Origin: Paracentrotus lividus
Lineage: Eukaryota > Echinodermata > Echinoidea > Camarodonta > Echinidae
DNA length: 64,000 nucleotides
Reading direction: 5' to 3'
Assembly (NCBI GenBank): GCA_940671915.1
Contig: CALNVZ010003433.1
Location: 12,961,811 to 13,025,810 of the forward strand
The stretch's first letter is position 1. The number at the start of each line of letters is the position of its first letter. Below the pieces are notes generated by a model. The model had not been told where the DNA came from, ran no database searches, and saw only the letters and a list, made by a program, of their open reading frames with translations. The position numbers were made by a program, and so were the translations under genes. Of the stretch, positions 1 through 11,899 are shown piece by piece.

Positions 1-540
1 CTTCCACACACCATGGTCTCTACACCCGATGGTATCCACTAAACCATTGGTCTACAGTCCAATTGCGTCCACTCACCAGTTCGTCTACATCCATCTGGTC
101 TCTCACCTAATTGGTCTATTCATCCATTCGGTCCACTCACCGATTGGTTACACGCCGATGATTGGTTCCCTCACCCAGTTGGTCTACATCCAACTTGGGT
201 CATCACCTAGTGTGGTCGACATCCAATTGGTCCATCACTCAGTGGGTCTATCATCCAATTGGCTTCCACTCCCAGTTGGTCTACATCCAATCTGGTCCAC
301 TCGACCGTTGGTCCTAATCCTCAAATTCGGTTCCCACTCACCAGTAGTTGGTCTGTAACATCCAATTGGTCCATGCACCAGTTTGGTCTATCATTATCCG
401 AATGGTCGGCACTCATACCAGTTGGTCTAGCATTCCAATTGCCACTCACCAGTTGGTCTACACCAATTGTTCTTCACTCACCAGATTGGTCTACAACAAT
501 ACTTGATCCGCTAACCATGTGTTTGTACAATTCTCAATAG
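1..540 (+). repeat. degenerate ~31-bp minisatellite array
   Basis: Imperfect tandem copies of a unit of about 31 bp built from CCAATTGGTC plus CACTCACCAGTTGGTCTACAT. About 17 degenerate units run from the left edge to the TTCTCAATAG at 531-540, and the array probably continues outside the window. Open frames through it are by-products of the repeat and not genes. A related array lies in inverted orientation at 3181-3800. Confidence 0.85.
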
Positions 541-2400
541 GGGGTGGCAGATCTATAATTATTTCGATCAGTAAATTTTAAAGTGGGGCTATGTGAGGTG
601 AGTTGCCGTGCAATTTTTTTTTTCGCGAAACTTTCGGCCGTCATACACGAGCCGGGGTTCAATCGCGGTATAAAAGTGATCTTTTATTCCTTTTAGGTTT
701 TGCTCGTCTGGCACCAATTTGGCGCCCCTAAGTTATGTTAATTTGGCGGCACCAAGCCCCCCCCCCGCAACGAATACGTGAAGTGTGCTGTTTTGTTTAT
801 TTACAGTTTTTACACCTCTAATAATATTAATTTTGCCATGCTTCATAGTGTCATAAGACAAGTATGAAGGAGGCGTGCGTTTTTTTTTTTATCGATTAAC
901 TGGGGGAAAACGTTGCATTTTTAAAGGCAATGCTGGAGATGCGAACACTCTCATTGTACTGGTTTTTGGTATAAATAGCTAGTTCTTAAAGTATTACCTT
1001 TTGAGAAACCTTAACAAAACCGGTGTTTTTATGTTTTAAAAATTAAACCACCCTACAAATTTATTAAGTATGAGAATCTACAACCTGTTATCTATAGGGT
1101 AAAGTAGGTTTGTTTTGATACTTGGCAACATATATATATACATGGTTGAATTCAATTGAAGAAAATAGAAAAGGTGATGTTTTAAACAGGTATCAAATAG
1201 GCACTGAATTAACAATAAAGGAACATACACTAATTAACAAGAGAAGTTGCTAACGATATATGAGGATATTAAGAAAAAGGACAAATCAAAGGTTCTCACA
1301 AAAACCTCAAACAAGAATACATAAGATTAGAGACTAATCCTGGTAAGTACGAGAATTTCTATTAAGATACCATACTAAATATAACAAGGCTGACAATATA
1401 ATTCAATGACACTCTAAAAGAGTGAGGTCCACTGTCATACGTCCCATTCACATTACTTCTTCAGCATCACTCTGAAGGCAACGAAAAAACACAAATATAA
1501 AAAGTTTATAATATAAAACTAAAAAACTATCAAACCTTATTGTTTCCCTTTGCCAGAAAATCATTTTGAGGAAAATAAAATATAGGTAGTATATGATATC
1601 TGATTCAATTGCTAAAGGAGCGGATCAAGCGAGGGAGGAAGACATGGGTTTCCCGATAGTTTGCTATATGCTCGATTGCTTAGCGCATCGTGGATATTAA
1701 ATATACACATACTGCCCCCTGGAGTGCGGCTTGCTCATCCGTACGCCAATGGCAGGGATAATTATTACAATACGCGTGTCAGTGGGATTCGTGCCCCCCA
1801 CCCCTAGTTTGTTCCGACACATGCTAGAAATTCAAGGACTTCAGGATGGTTATAAGAAGTAATAAGATAAGTCTGATGTTTAGAATAAAAAATATAATTA
1901 CTTGATTCTTGTATTTTGATAATCAAGAGCACAACCTCAAACAAATCCAGCAAAGACATGCTGTTCGACTATGTGGGGAAGTGCTAATCGAGTCAGGTGC
2001 GGAGAGAAATACAATAGAAAATCAATAGTGCCCTGAACCTGGAGGTCGGAAGCTGGTAAAAAATCTTAAATCGAGAGTGATGGGAAACCCACAGTAGTGT
2101 ATCGAATATGAAGCAGAGTATAATCGGAGTTGATCGGGGAACTGCTGGATTCGGAGGAAAATCATCGCCGACCAAACGTAGATTCATTATATAGCGAAAC
2201 CAGGTTTATACCGATCGACTCGACACTGCGTTACTCGATCACTACCCGACCTGCCTGAAGCTCGGGCTTCCTACTCCCGAATAATTGATTATGACATGTC
2301 AAAAGATAGATGCAGAGTAGGAGGCGGAAAAAAAAAAAAAAAAAAAAACTAAATATTTGGAAAAATATATATGATTTCAGCCGATTGACCATCTTATACC
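541..2400. other. AT-rich intergenic sequence, no gene seen
   Basis: No coding region with recognisable protein similarity. It contains a short GGCGCC-type repeat piece (about 708-755, two 'AATTTGGCG' motifs) of the kind amplified at 35.4-37.3 kb, a TATATATA run near 1130, and an A-tract at 2330-2348. A GC-richer patch at 1720-1860 is not identified. Confidence 0.6.
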
Positions 2401-2800
2401 TACCCCACTAGCGGATCTAGGGGGACGAGGGGGACGTGCCCCCCACCCCTATTGGCGGCGCAAAAAGGGGGGAAAGAGAAGAAAAAAGAAGAGAAAGGGA
2501 AAGGAAAAGGGGAAGGAGAAAAGGAAAGAGAGAGAGAGAGAGAGAGAGAAAGAAGATGAAAAGTAAAAACAGTACTAAAAATAAAAGGAAAATAAAGCTA
2601 GGTCGTAGTTTTTCGCGCGCGCTTCGCGCTCGCATTGTTTACTTAGATCAGTAGGGCTATCTTTAATAAGCAGGAACCCCCCCCAAAAAAAAAAATATAT
2701 ATATATATAATAAAATGCACTGTTTTCAGGTTCATAATATCCAAAAGTTTCATCTCGCGCTTAACGCTCGCATTTCATTTTTTTAAAAACACATTAGCTT
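2400..2800. repeat. purine tract with two GCG-palindrome copies
   Basis: The stretch begins with a G/C-rich motif (GATCTAGGGGGACGAGGGGG). An almost pure purine tract with a (GA)n core follows at 2462-2560. Copies of the dispersed palindrome come next: GCGCGCTTCGCGCTCGCATT at about 2617-2636 and a weaker one at 2753-2772. The second is preceded by 'AATGCACTGTTTTCAGGTT', the same linker found in the 25-26.6 kb array, so this is a dispersed member of that family. Confidence 0.7.
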
Positions 2801-3180
2801 GTTCATGAAATTTGAATAGTTTAAAATTATGTCCTAAGATTATGAACACCAAGCCAGGTAGGTCTCAAGTGTTTAAAGCGGGAAATTTGATGAAGAATTT
2901 TCGCCGCCTCCTATTGGGGAGATGAGATCCGGTGGTACCTATGGCTGATTTATGAGCTGTGGTGGGAGGCTGAGAAATTTTTGAAAACTTTACCTCCGGC
3001 TTATGCTTGTCCAGCGTGAGTTTGGTCGCAATTTATTTTCAAATTGGACAGTTGTGTTGGTTGAATGGTTATTTATGAAAAAAAGGCTATATGATTTAAG
3101 TGATTCTGACTATGGTTGGCCGACTTTCACCCATTCCCTCCCAACACACCCCCGGAAGGTCAGCATATATGTTGGACAAA
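2801..3180. other. unassigned intergenic sequence
   Basis: No recognisable gene, RNA or repeat. A 60-codon open frame at 3003-3185 has no recognisable domain and runs into the adjacent minisatellite, so it is not called. Confidence 0.4.
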
Positions 3181-3800
3181 ACTAGGTAGATGTTAGCCAA
3201 TGTGATGTGGACCAACGCCTAGTATGGAAATTGGTTGTGGGCTAAACGCCTAGTAGAGATGGCCAATTGGTGTGGAAACGTGTAGACTTCATTGGATGTG
3301 GAACTGAGTGACGTGGATGTGATGTGTAGACAATTGGTTATGTGGACCAATGGTCCTAGTGATTGAGTGGACAAATGCCTAGTAGACAATTGGATTGTTG
3401 GACTTTGCCTATAGATGCATTTGGTTGGACATGGCCTAGTGACGAAATTGGATGCTGGACAATGCTAGTAGAAGGCAATTGGATGTGGAAAGCTAGTAGT
3501 AGTTGGATGTGGACATCCGTGCTCTAGTAGAGAATTGGATGTGGACCATCGCTAGTGACAATTGGATGTGGGAAGACGCTCCTAGTAGACAATTGGCTGT
3601 GAAATGCTAGTAGTGAGCCAAGTTGGATGTGGAGCCAATCGCCTAGTAGATCAATTGGATGTGGACAGTGATGTAGACTTTGGGTATGACCAATGGTTAG
3701 TGGCTATTCGGTCATGGACCAAATGGCTGTAGACCAAATGGAAGTAGACCAACTAGTAGTAGACCAATAGGTTGTAGACCAATGGGTTACAAACCTGAAT
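3181..3800 (-). repeat. ~30-bp minisatellite array, inverted relative to 1-540
   Basis: Tandem degenerate units of the form CAATTGGATGTGGACCAA plus CGCCTAGTAGA (about 30 bp). Their reverse complement shares the CCAATTGGTC and GTCTACATCCAATTGG blocks of the array at 1-540. Units vary in length by several bases, from true divergence or poor consensus in a repeat. Confidence 0.8.
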
Positions 3801-4400
3801 AGGGATGCTTCATGTACATTGTGTATGTCTCTAAATGAGGACCCAAACATATCCCAAATATATTAATTCTAATAATGAAACCAGTAACAGGATTTTCGGT
3901 CTCATATCAAACCTATGGCTAGTATAAGCCTATAATTTTTTTTTTCTTTCACTTTTTATAAAAAGTAGTTAAAAAGTAGGAAAAGTAGGAGATTTCAAAG
4001 AAAAAGTAGGATAAGTAGGAGGTTGACAAAAAAGTATATTATTTCGGAAAAATTAACAGCGCGGTCTTGTAGATTACATAACACACTACCATCATGCAAA
4101 TTTTCGGCGCGTACCAAAACACCCCAGTCTTATTAGGGTCAAGTCAACACTGCAGTACCTTACCATCCCTTCTCCTATAGTCCTTGTCACACCTTTCTTC
4201 CATTAACACTCATCAACCCTCTCTTGAACTTTTGCCAGCCTACCTTTCTCTCTCTACGACTCGTCTGTCCCTCTCTTCCCCCCACAACTTGAGATATCAA
4301 CGTTAATGGAAAGTGAAACAGACCCCCCCCCCCCCCCCCCAATAACATGAGGCCTCTGGAACCACTTCTGGAAGCAGAGGCATAAAAAAAACAAAATTAA
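3801..4400. other. intergenic spacer with C-tract
   Basis: No gene seen. It contains AT-rich sequence, short AAAAGTAGGA repeats (about 3960-4020) and an 18-nt C-tract (4323-4340). It lies just past the probable polyadenylation site of the minus-strand cyclophilin gene. Confidence 0.5.
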
Positions 4401-4426
4401 AGACACATTTCCAGATTTAATTTGAT

Positions 4427-4432
4427 TTTATT
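4427..4432 (-). promoter_or_regulatory. PPIA: polyadenylation signal of cyclophilin gene
   Basis: The minus strand reads AATAAA here, about 1.1 kb past the stop codon at 5566. It is the best candidate for the 3' end of the transcript. The implied 3' UTR (about 4405-5565) holds no gene of its own, apart from C-tract and TA-repeat runs (for example the TA run near 5190-5208). The choice among several possible A-rich signals is an inference. Confidence 0.45.
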
Positions 4433-5565
4433 GTTGTACTGCCTAAACTTGTGAGATTTTACTGATCGACAAAATAGACACATGCATGCTAATACAATCA
4501 ACTTTAGTTAAAAACATTGTAAAGCAGGGGAAATATCTCAAAGAATCATTCTTCTAGATCATGATCAGGATAAGAACTAACTGGTTTAACCAAGAAGGAT
4601 TTGAAATCACAATGACAAGCTACGCCGTCAAAACTACGTAGTTACAAAGTGTTATCGCAAAATTATACAAATTAGAATCTCTGGAAAATTTCAAACCAAA
4701 TTACGAACAGTGACCGAAATACAAATTACATGCCATACTGTAACTATGTGAATGGATCGATATCCTTCCTACCCCCCCCCCCCCCCCCCCAAAAAAAAGA
4801 AGCAATTATTCTCATCTTCACAGAAGATGTATACATCTCAATTTTTACCCTTAATCGACTGAATGGAACAGTATTTAAATGAAACATGAAAAAAGAACAT
4901 TGAGCTCAAGATTCCACCCACCTCCAGGATATTGGCACAAGGCTTTGAATTGTCAAGTTCATCTTTTGTTCCCTACAGATTTTCATTGTCTATTCAATTG
5001 CACATAACTACTTGCAGCCTAAGACGACAGTATTGGATACAGGACCACAATCTCTAAAAAGACAAACCTTTATTTCCAATATTGACAAACCTCCAGTGCA
5101 AATTAACATTTTTGTAAACGAGAGATTATTTTAGACCAGGATGCCACAAAGTAATGTGTTCAACACATGTGATTTCAATCAGTACAGATATATATATATA
5201 TATATATAAGTATACAATATATAAAAGCAGTAGGTTAACGAGCCTAGCTGGGAATTACACCTTGTGCAAAACCAGAAATGGGGTTGTCCTAATTTGTATA
5301 TTCAGATTCCTACCATTGAGCAAAAAACTTATCATATACTCATATTACTTTACCCAGCAATTTGAAACACAAATCCAATCTATTTTAGGAGCCTGTTCCA
5401 AAACTTATTTTGAAAACATCTACACAATTAAAAAAATGAAGACAAAAACTTTATCTATCTTGTACAAAACATATTGACATCACATGCTACAAAGTAGGAC
5501 AAACACTGGTCTGATGATAAAAGATTAGACCTGGATACTTATGAGGAGGACTGACTTTCCTTGAT

Positions 5566-5701
5566 TTACAGTTGGCCACAATCGGCAATTACGATTTTCT
5601 GTGAAGTCTTGCCGCTATCACTGCCAAATGACTCGACCTTCTTCACGACAGTCATTCCATCTCCAATGACACTGCCAAAGACAACATGCTTTCCATCCAG
5701 C
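5566..5701 (-). CDS. PPIA: cyclophilin exon 5 (C-terminus, stop)
   Basis: The acceptor CTGTCAG precedes a G completing a split Trp codon, then [11 protein letters not shown], followed by [10 protein letters not shown] and the canonical cyclophilin end [10 protein letters not shown]-stop. It supplies the Leu and His of the Trp-Leu...His part of the active-site/cyclosporin pocket (W121, L122, H126 in human PPIA numbering). There are 44 residues and no disruption. The 44 terminal residues match the family closely; the only small oddity is [10 protein letters not shown] where most relatives have SVxEGMDVV. Confidence 0.95.
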
Positions 5702-5954
5702 CTGACAGGGAAGATAAGGAGTAAAAAAACAAGTGAAAGATTTTTTTTGGTTGAAATTCTGGTTGTATCAGTGTTACAGCTGGATAATAGTTTTAGTAGC
5801 AGAGAATCAGAAATGAAATTAATCAAAAAGAGTCTCATATTGTCCACATTGCATTGCATTACTTCATTAAAATATGGAAATATTCACAGTACATTAAGTT
5901 TTCGCGCGAAGATCAGCAGACGCCAATTAAAAAACCCGCGGTATGCTTTCTTAT

Positions 5955-7397
5955 GGTCGTGTGTCACATATTGGGGTATAGTAAAAGGGTGGAGGCGTTA
6001 CATTTTTCAGGGGAAAATGCCATTTTTTTTTACATAGCATGACAACCATGTACAGTCATGAGCTGTGCAATGTCTCATTTTGTAGATAATTAATTAGGCT
6101 ATATGTCTGTGAAGTTTCATCTTTGTTCTGCTAATAGTTCTAGTACAAATATAATTTGAGTGGAGTAGGGTAGGGGGCGGAGGAGCCTACGGTGGAAGAG
6201 CCTACGGTGGAGGAGCCTACGGTGGAGGCATTTGTTAAAGCATAGGGATTTTGCATTTTTGTTACTTTCTTATTCTTTCTTGCGTTATATTTTTTAATAC
6301 AATCAGTCTTTATAGGTTGGTTGATATATCATTCTTTTCAGAATTGAACTGGCTTGAAATAAACAAGAAGCAGATTGTTTAAAAATTCAGTTAATTAATT
6401 TTAATTAATTAATTAATCAATTAAAACAAACTTCATGCATGCACCCTCATACACGATGCATTGCAGGTACCAAACATTGCAACAAAATATCCATTAAAAA
6501 ATGGTACGTGGTAATCTCAAATGAAAGGACATAACGATGGCAGATTTGGAATGGATGATAAATCACCTTTCCAAAAATACCCATTTTGTGAAGAATGACA
6601 TAGTGGTTCCCGAGATATAGGGGTTAAAAGGTAGGTGACCACGCCCCTTTTTGCCAAAAATCTCGAAATTCGGTGGACCGTGTCTCCCAAACCCCTCAAC
6701 TGATTGACTTGAAATTTAAAGTTTGGTGTTGTGAGATGACTCTCAAGAAGTACCAAGTTTCAGCTAAATCAGAAATGGTATTTTGGATGATTTGGCATGG
6801 AATGACCCTACAGTAATTGAATGGCATAGCATTAAAATGGTAATACCTTTTTTTTTAACACCCTGTACATGCAATTTTATGTTTTTTTTTTTCTTCTTTT
6901 CTTTCCATGTACGTAAATACCGAGTTGAGTTGAAACATTTTTCTTGTAATAAACATTGTTTAAATAGTAATACATTATGTAGAAGACAGGGTTTACGCCA
7001 CTTTTTCACTACATTTGTTTTCCTTTTTTGAACACCTTCCGGTTGGACAAAATAATTGTGTGTTACAAGTTTATATTTTTTTAAAGCATAGGGTCTTATT
7101 TACACAGTCCATGTTGATTCATTTCAATTGGTGCAAGGAATAAGAAATTACAGACCATAGAAATGGTGGCACTTTTTAAACCATTTTTTTCTTGCATCAC
7201 CCTGTATAGCTTTTATTACACACCCTATACAGGTAAAAAAAGAATGTTAATCATCTTCCTTACAATAAAGCTTTCAATACTTTTATACAGGTTTGATTTA
7301 CTATAAAGCAACTAGAGACATTTGATTGTGACAATGCGTATTTCTCAAACTCTTTGAACATGTAACGCATTTTGCCCCCAGCTCATGACACACGACC
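5955..7397 (+). mobile_element. TIR element copy 1 (TTAT target duplication)
   Basis: Non-autonomous DNA transposon in the last intron of the cyclophilin gene. It starts GGTCGTGTGTCA and ends TGACACACGACC, and is flanked on both sides by TTAT (5951-5954 and 7398-7401). It contains a triplicated short motif with GGAGGAGCCTACGGTGGA near 6178-6230. A second, inverted copy lies at 49490-50537. Relative to that copy, this one has about 390 extra bases (about 6479-6866) that look like a separate insertion. No transposase is present. Confidence 0.85.
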
Positions 7398-7401
7398 TTA
7401 T

Positions 7402-7804
7402 GTATACATTTGGAGGGTTCAATTGGGTGCTTTCAAACATGCATTCAAGAACAAGTGAACACGCTTCGAAGCCGCTAAGCCAGGGCTCAACATTAAAGGG
7501 CGCCCAGATTACCTACCAGGACCCTCAAATAAGAGGAATAATCAAAAAGTAGTTGCCCGAGTTGACCCTCAAAACTTTTTTTGCAAGCACAGGGAAAATT
7601 TGGAATATAGCACTAAGTATGTAGGTATTAAAACATTTGATGATTATTTCAAACACCAAAATGTGATAAACTAATTTAATGTCAAATATCAGATCAGAAA
7701 TGATTCTGATAATTCTTAAAACATTGATCATTTGAGTCTAGTCTCATGTGTGCTAATTCGTGTAGACTGACATTTTAAAAATATTTTACTCATAGTTTTA
7801 AAGG
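7402..7804. other. PPIA: intron sequence, nothing recognised
   Basis: Cyclophilin intron 4 between two transposons. AT-rich, with no conserved coding segment or inverted repeat noticed. Confidence 0.4.
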
Positions 7805-7808
7805 TTAA

Positions 7809-9462
7809 AGGAGAATTGTCCCTTTGTATACAGTGTGTTCCTAAAAAAAGAGGACTTCTCGAGAGACGTATCAGAGTTATCATTGCCCAAATCAGTACAA
7901 AACTGGTTTATCTTGGTGCATTTTGGTTACTAGAATGAGATAAGTCAACACATCACATAACAGAATTTATAATTTGGAAGAAACTTTGTCAAGAGTCTAA
8001 GTAGATTAAAAATTTCAAGCGTCACAGAGTTAGGGTCCTTTGAAGGTAATAGGTACAAAACCCGTTTTTTCCAAGTTTTTGGTTTTGGGGTTACGAAAGA
8101 AATTTTTGTTAAGTTTTTGGTTTCTCAATCGTTTTGCGGGGTATTTTTTTCACACAGGCTTCAAATGAATTCTTCAATTTCATTTCTGCCAAAGGACCAC
8201 TGGCAATGAGATGGGTTCACTATTATGGGCCTCTGAGTCGTGGTGACGCTCGTGGTGACGTCTCCTGAGACTTCAGGGCGTTGTGGGTAAATCGAACAAA
8301 AGTCTGAAAAATTGTCAATCCTGTCGATTTCTTTAATCAGCTAGCAAAGTCCGACAAAGATTCTCTGAGAGATGTCAGTCGGTATTTCGTGCATATTTAG
8401 GGGACGTCGCGGCAACCCACGGAGACGTCACAGAGACTTGCTTGCGTCTGAAAGAAGTTACTAAAAATATTGAACATGTTTGACATTTGTTTGGTTTCAT
8501 GGCGACTTCCTGGAGACTCAGGATCCGTCGCAGTTGACCTCTCCGAGACTCCAGAGACTCATATTATAGAACGCATCTCATTACAGTGAGAAATCCATTT
8601 AGCAAAGAAGATGACATTTCATTGAAACTTGCTGAAAGGAATCCAATGACCCAATTACTTAAGAAAGTTTGTTTCATTACCAAAAAAACACAAACTTGAG
8701 GAAAAACGGGTTTTGTACCTATCGCCTTCAAAGAGACCCTAACTCTGTGACCCATTACATCTTGGACGTCAGCAATGTCCCAAATTAAGCTGATGAGTTA
8801 CTTAATATTTTTAGTAAAAACGATCACAAGAAATACAATATATACTTTTGGAATAACTGACCTTTGAACTTCGGTCCTCTTTTTGGAACACACTTTTGTA
8901 TAGTTGGCTTACTTGTGGATCGCAGAAAAATCTATAATAAGCACATTAGTGAAGATTTGGTGAAAATCGGATAAATGATAAGAAAGTATTGAGTATTTGA
9001 ATATTGAGATCTCTAATGACATAGGAAATCTCCCATTGGCAACGCGGTTACCATTTTGATGTCACAAAAGAGGAAGAACTACTATGGTTGCACCAAAAAC
9101 TATTGTAAATGTCTCTAATATTTCATTCTAATGATATAACAGCTTTTCTTTTTCATGATATATTATGACTTTTCAACATATATCAAAATTCATCCATAAA
9201 AAAGATCTTATTTCTCCTTTTAGAATCAAAGAAAAGAGGATTTTAGTACAATGTACAGTAGATATGGGAAAGATTCCCCCGCATTACATCACACATCATG
9301 GTCGCGTCTGCCATTGGAGGATCCCATATCATAAGTAATTTCAAAATCTAAAAATTCATATCTCTCTTATTCATTGCCTGATTTTTCTGAAACTTTTCCC
9401 ATATTTTTGGGGTTTGTCTCCATTCACTGAAGCTAAATTTCTCTGAAGGGAGATAATTCCCT
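7809..9462. mobile_element. TTAA-flanked TIR element, carrying a nested element
   Basis: Outer non-autonomous DNA transposon. The left end AGGAGAATTGTCCC and right end GGGAGATAATTCCCT are imperfect inverted repeats, each bordered by TTAA (7805-7808 and 9463-9466), as used by Kolobok and piggyBac transposases. Only about 590 bp belong to this element; the rest is the insertion at 7831-8894, just 22 bp inside the left end. No coding capacity. Confidence 0.7.
7831..8894. mobile_element. TIR element with 8-bp target duplication, nested
   Basis: The ends are (C)AGTGTGTTCC and GGAACACACT. The 8-mer TTTGTATA is repeated exactly at 7823-7830 and 8895-8902, the size used by hAT and some other superfamilies. 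The inverted similarity extends inward in patches: both arms carry a block with ACAGAGTTAGGGTC and GGTACAAAACCCG (about 8021-8074 and 8703-8745). The centre (8210-8540) holds several GAGACGTC-type motifs also seen at 34.5 and 41.6 kb. Confidence 0.8.
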
Positions 9463-9786
9463 TTAAAAATTTGGTCTTGGGTGTCAAGTTTTCAAAGAAT
9501 AGAGCTAGTAGAAGAATATGATTTGAAACCTATTACCCCAGTTACATCTGAAATTAGTGTTAAAAAAAAAGTAAAAAAAAAAAAAAAAAAAAGAGATTGA
9601 TTTTTGTTGGCTAGAAATGCACTGTTTGTAGCATGACTGTGTTGTATTTCCTCCCAAAAGTCTTGGGGCAGAACTCTGGCAGTAGAGAGCCTCTGGCAGC
9701 AGCTGCATTTTGGAAGTTCTTAATAAAAAGGGGCTTTAATACTTTTATCCTCTTTAAAAGTGATGCCAGTGATTGTCTGATGAAAT
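9463..9786. other. PPIA: intron sequence with A-rich tract
   Basis: Cyclophilin intron. It contains an A-rich tract at 9561-9591 and no recognisable coding or RNA gene. Confidence 0.4.
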
Positions 9787-10725
9787 CTGGGCCCGTTTTC
9801 CATAAAAGCATGAAATTTAAGCATTTTTTGCTTATCTTTAAAATGCGTATTCCTTAAATACGGCTTACTAAGAATTCTGTTCAAGCCTATTTTTGGTAGT
9901 GAAGCATAAATTCTTAAATTTTGCTAAGTCAAATGAAATAGTCTTAAATGGAATTCGCGCTTTCAAATCGCACATAAAAAATTAGAATTTTGTCCTAACT
10001 ATAAAGCCTACTAGCTAGTGGCTTAACTTTAATGTTTGATTATATGGCAAGGCTCATTTGAGACCATAAATATTAAAAATGACGATATCAATAAAATAGA
10101 ATTTTGCTTGATGCTTCTACCTCAGACAAAGTGCTTAAAGCTGGTGTATAGTGTTGGGAGAAGGAAAAATTAATTTGGATCACAGAAGATATATAAAGCC
10201 TAAATCCTAATAAACTGTAACAAGAGAAAGTATATAATTACATGGAATCTCGTTTTAATGTCTTTACTTCACGATATTATAGTATAAAAAAGATAAGACG
10301 GGGACCCGACTCAGCTTTTGTGTGCACCGGCGTTCACATGAAAAACCAATGGGATATCTCTTGTGTGGGTGATACACACAGATCGCTACGCCCATTCATG
10401 CGGGAAGTTCGGGGGACAGGACAGCCAGCAAAGGTCTCAAAACCGTTACAAATTGTGTTTGGATTCAAACATTTCACTGAAATTCACCGGAAATCGTGAA
10501 AGGAATATCACAAAATCTCTCACACATGTCTTTTAGCGCAATGTGAACAACATGAGACTATATTTAATCGGTTTTATGCCGATTTTTTTTTGTTACCAAA
10601 ACTATACACCAGGTTTAAGGTGTTTGGTATAAAGGCTAAGATTTTTTTTTTCCTGGACAAAATCTTAGAAAAATACTTAGACTTAAGACAAATTGCTTAA
10701 CTATAGTTTATGGAATACGGGCCAG
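9787..10725. mobile_element. MITE with CTGGCCCG ends
   Basis: The left end reads CTGGGCCCGTTTTCCATAAA and the right end, reverse-complemented, CTGGCCCGTATTCCATAAAC; inverted similarity continues in patches (AAGCAATTT / AAGCATTTT, TCTTAA). It is about 0.94 kb long and lacks a transposase. The target duplication is not obvious. An 85-codon open frame at 10242-10499 shows no family I recognise and is not called as a gene. Confidence 0.65.
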
Positions 10726-11330
10726 TTATCTTAGCATACTTTGGGTGAAATAGCGGATTTAATTTTTTTTTTTTATAAAATAGACCACAAAAAATTGAAT
10801 TCCATGTAAACAGTTTTTGAAGTCTAAATCTACATCTTTGTTCAGATTTTTTTGGGTACTGAACTTCAGTAATTACCGGTCATTGTTTTTTTTTTTTTTG
10901 TGTCAACTTTTTATCAAAAAATTATTATTGCTTTTAATTTATCAAATTCTGGCAGGCATAATTAACTACCAGCATACATTTTATGATAACTGGTGTAGAC
11001 CCTATGAATTATGAATGGAAAAAAAAGATGAAATGAAGAAAATAATTTTAAATAAGAATAAAATAGCTCCCAGTCCAGGACCCATTTGTTTTTCTTACCA
11101 ACTCAACCGCCTCCTGCCTTAAAAAAAAAAAGAAGAAGGAAGCTTTGTTGTTTTGTTTATTGTCTTTTTTTCCCCCCTGGCAACCAGATTGATTCAGGCT
11201 CACAAATATGGAAATATGGAAAATATGGATATTTGGTTGCCCAGGAGGGCAACCAAAAACAAGGTGGTTCGTGAACCACGAACCATGAGTCTCGTCTGAT
11301 TTCACTAGCAATAAACTACGCATTATGACC
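10726..11330. other. PPIA: intron sequence, poly-T rich, no gene seen
   Basis: Cyclophilin intron with several T and A runs. A short inverted motif with GGTTCGTGAACCACGAACC occurs near 11265-11285. Nothing else recognised. Confidence 0.4.
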
Positions 11331-11870
11331 TTTTGACCCCAACATGGCCTATGCTGTAACCTTTGTAGGTATCATACATGTATATGTGACAATACCTAAT
11401 GAGCATTTGTTTGAAGTTTAAACAAAATTCATGCAAAAATAAAGAAATCAGGACATGTTTAAGAAAAGTGGACCTTTAGGTTGACCTTTTTACCCCTATG
11501 ACATTTAATCTCATCATCCTCATCAACACATATGTGGTATTACCCAAGAATCATTTGTACTAAGTGTGAACACATTTGATAGAGAAATAGAGGAATAAAG
11601 CAAACAAAAAGTTTAAGAAAAGTTGACCTTTAAGTTGACCTTTTGACCACTATATGACCTTTGATCTCATCATCATCACCAACACTCACGTGGTATTAAC
11701 CAAGCATCATTTGTACAAAGTGTGAACACAATTGATGGAGAAATGAATAAATGAGAGCAAGTTAAACAAAATACTAAAAACTTTGACATTTTCGTAACAG
11801 ACTAACAGACCAACAGGAAAAGTAATTACTACTCGTTCAGGCACGACAAAAATGTTAGTGTTGAGCGTTT
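11331..11870. repeat. tandem repeat with TTGACCTTT motifs
   Basis: At least two direct copies, about 160-190 bp apart, of a segment containing 'GTTGACCTTT', 'ATGACCTTTGATCTCATCATC' style motifs and 'CATTTGTACNAAGTGTGAACAC' (11462-11580 and 11620-11740), with a weaker preceding copy. The layout resembles the element at 16.85-17.96 kb: AGGTCA half-sites in tandem units, followed by a GCGCGAAAAATTAAT stretch (11876-11890). Confidence 0.6.
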
Positions 11871-11899
11871 GCTCAGCGCGAAAAATTAATTCCGCAAAA

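Noticed and set aside
29-540. Open frames of 109 and 93 codons at the left edge
   Set aside because: Both are translations of a roughly 31-bp minisatellite; residue patterns repeat with the DNA unit and match no protein family.
2417-2654. Overlapping frames on both strands (Leu/Phe-rich and Lys/Arg-rich)
   Set aside because: They arise from the purine tract and (GA)n repeat.
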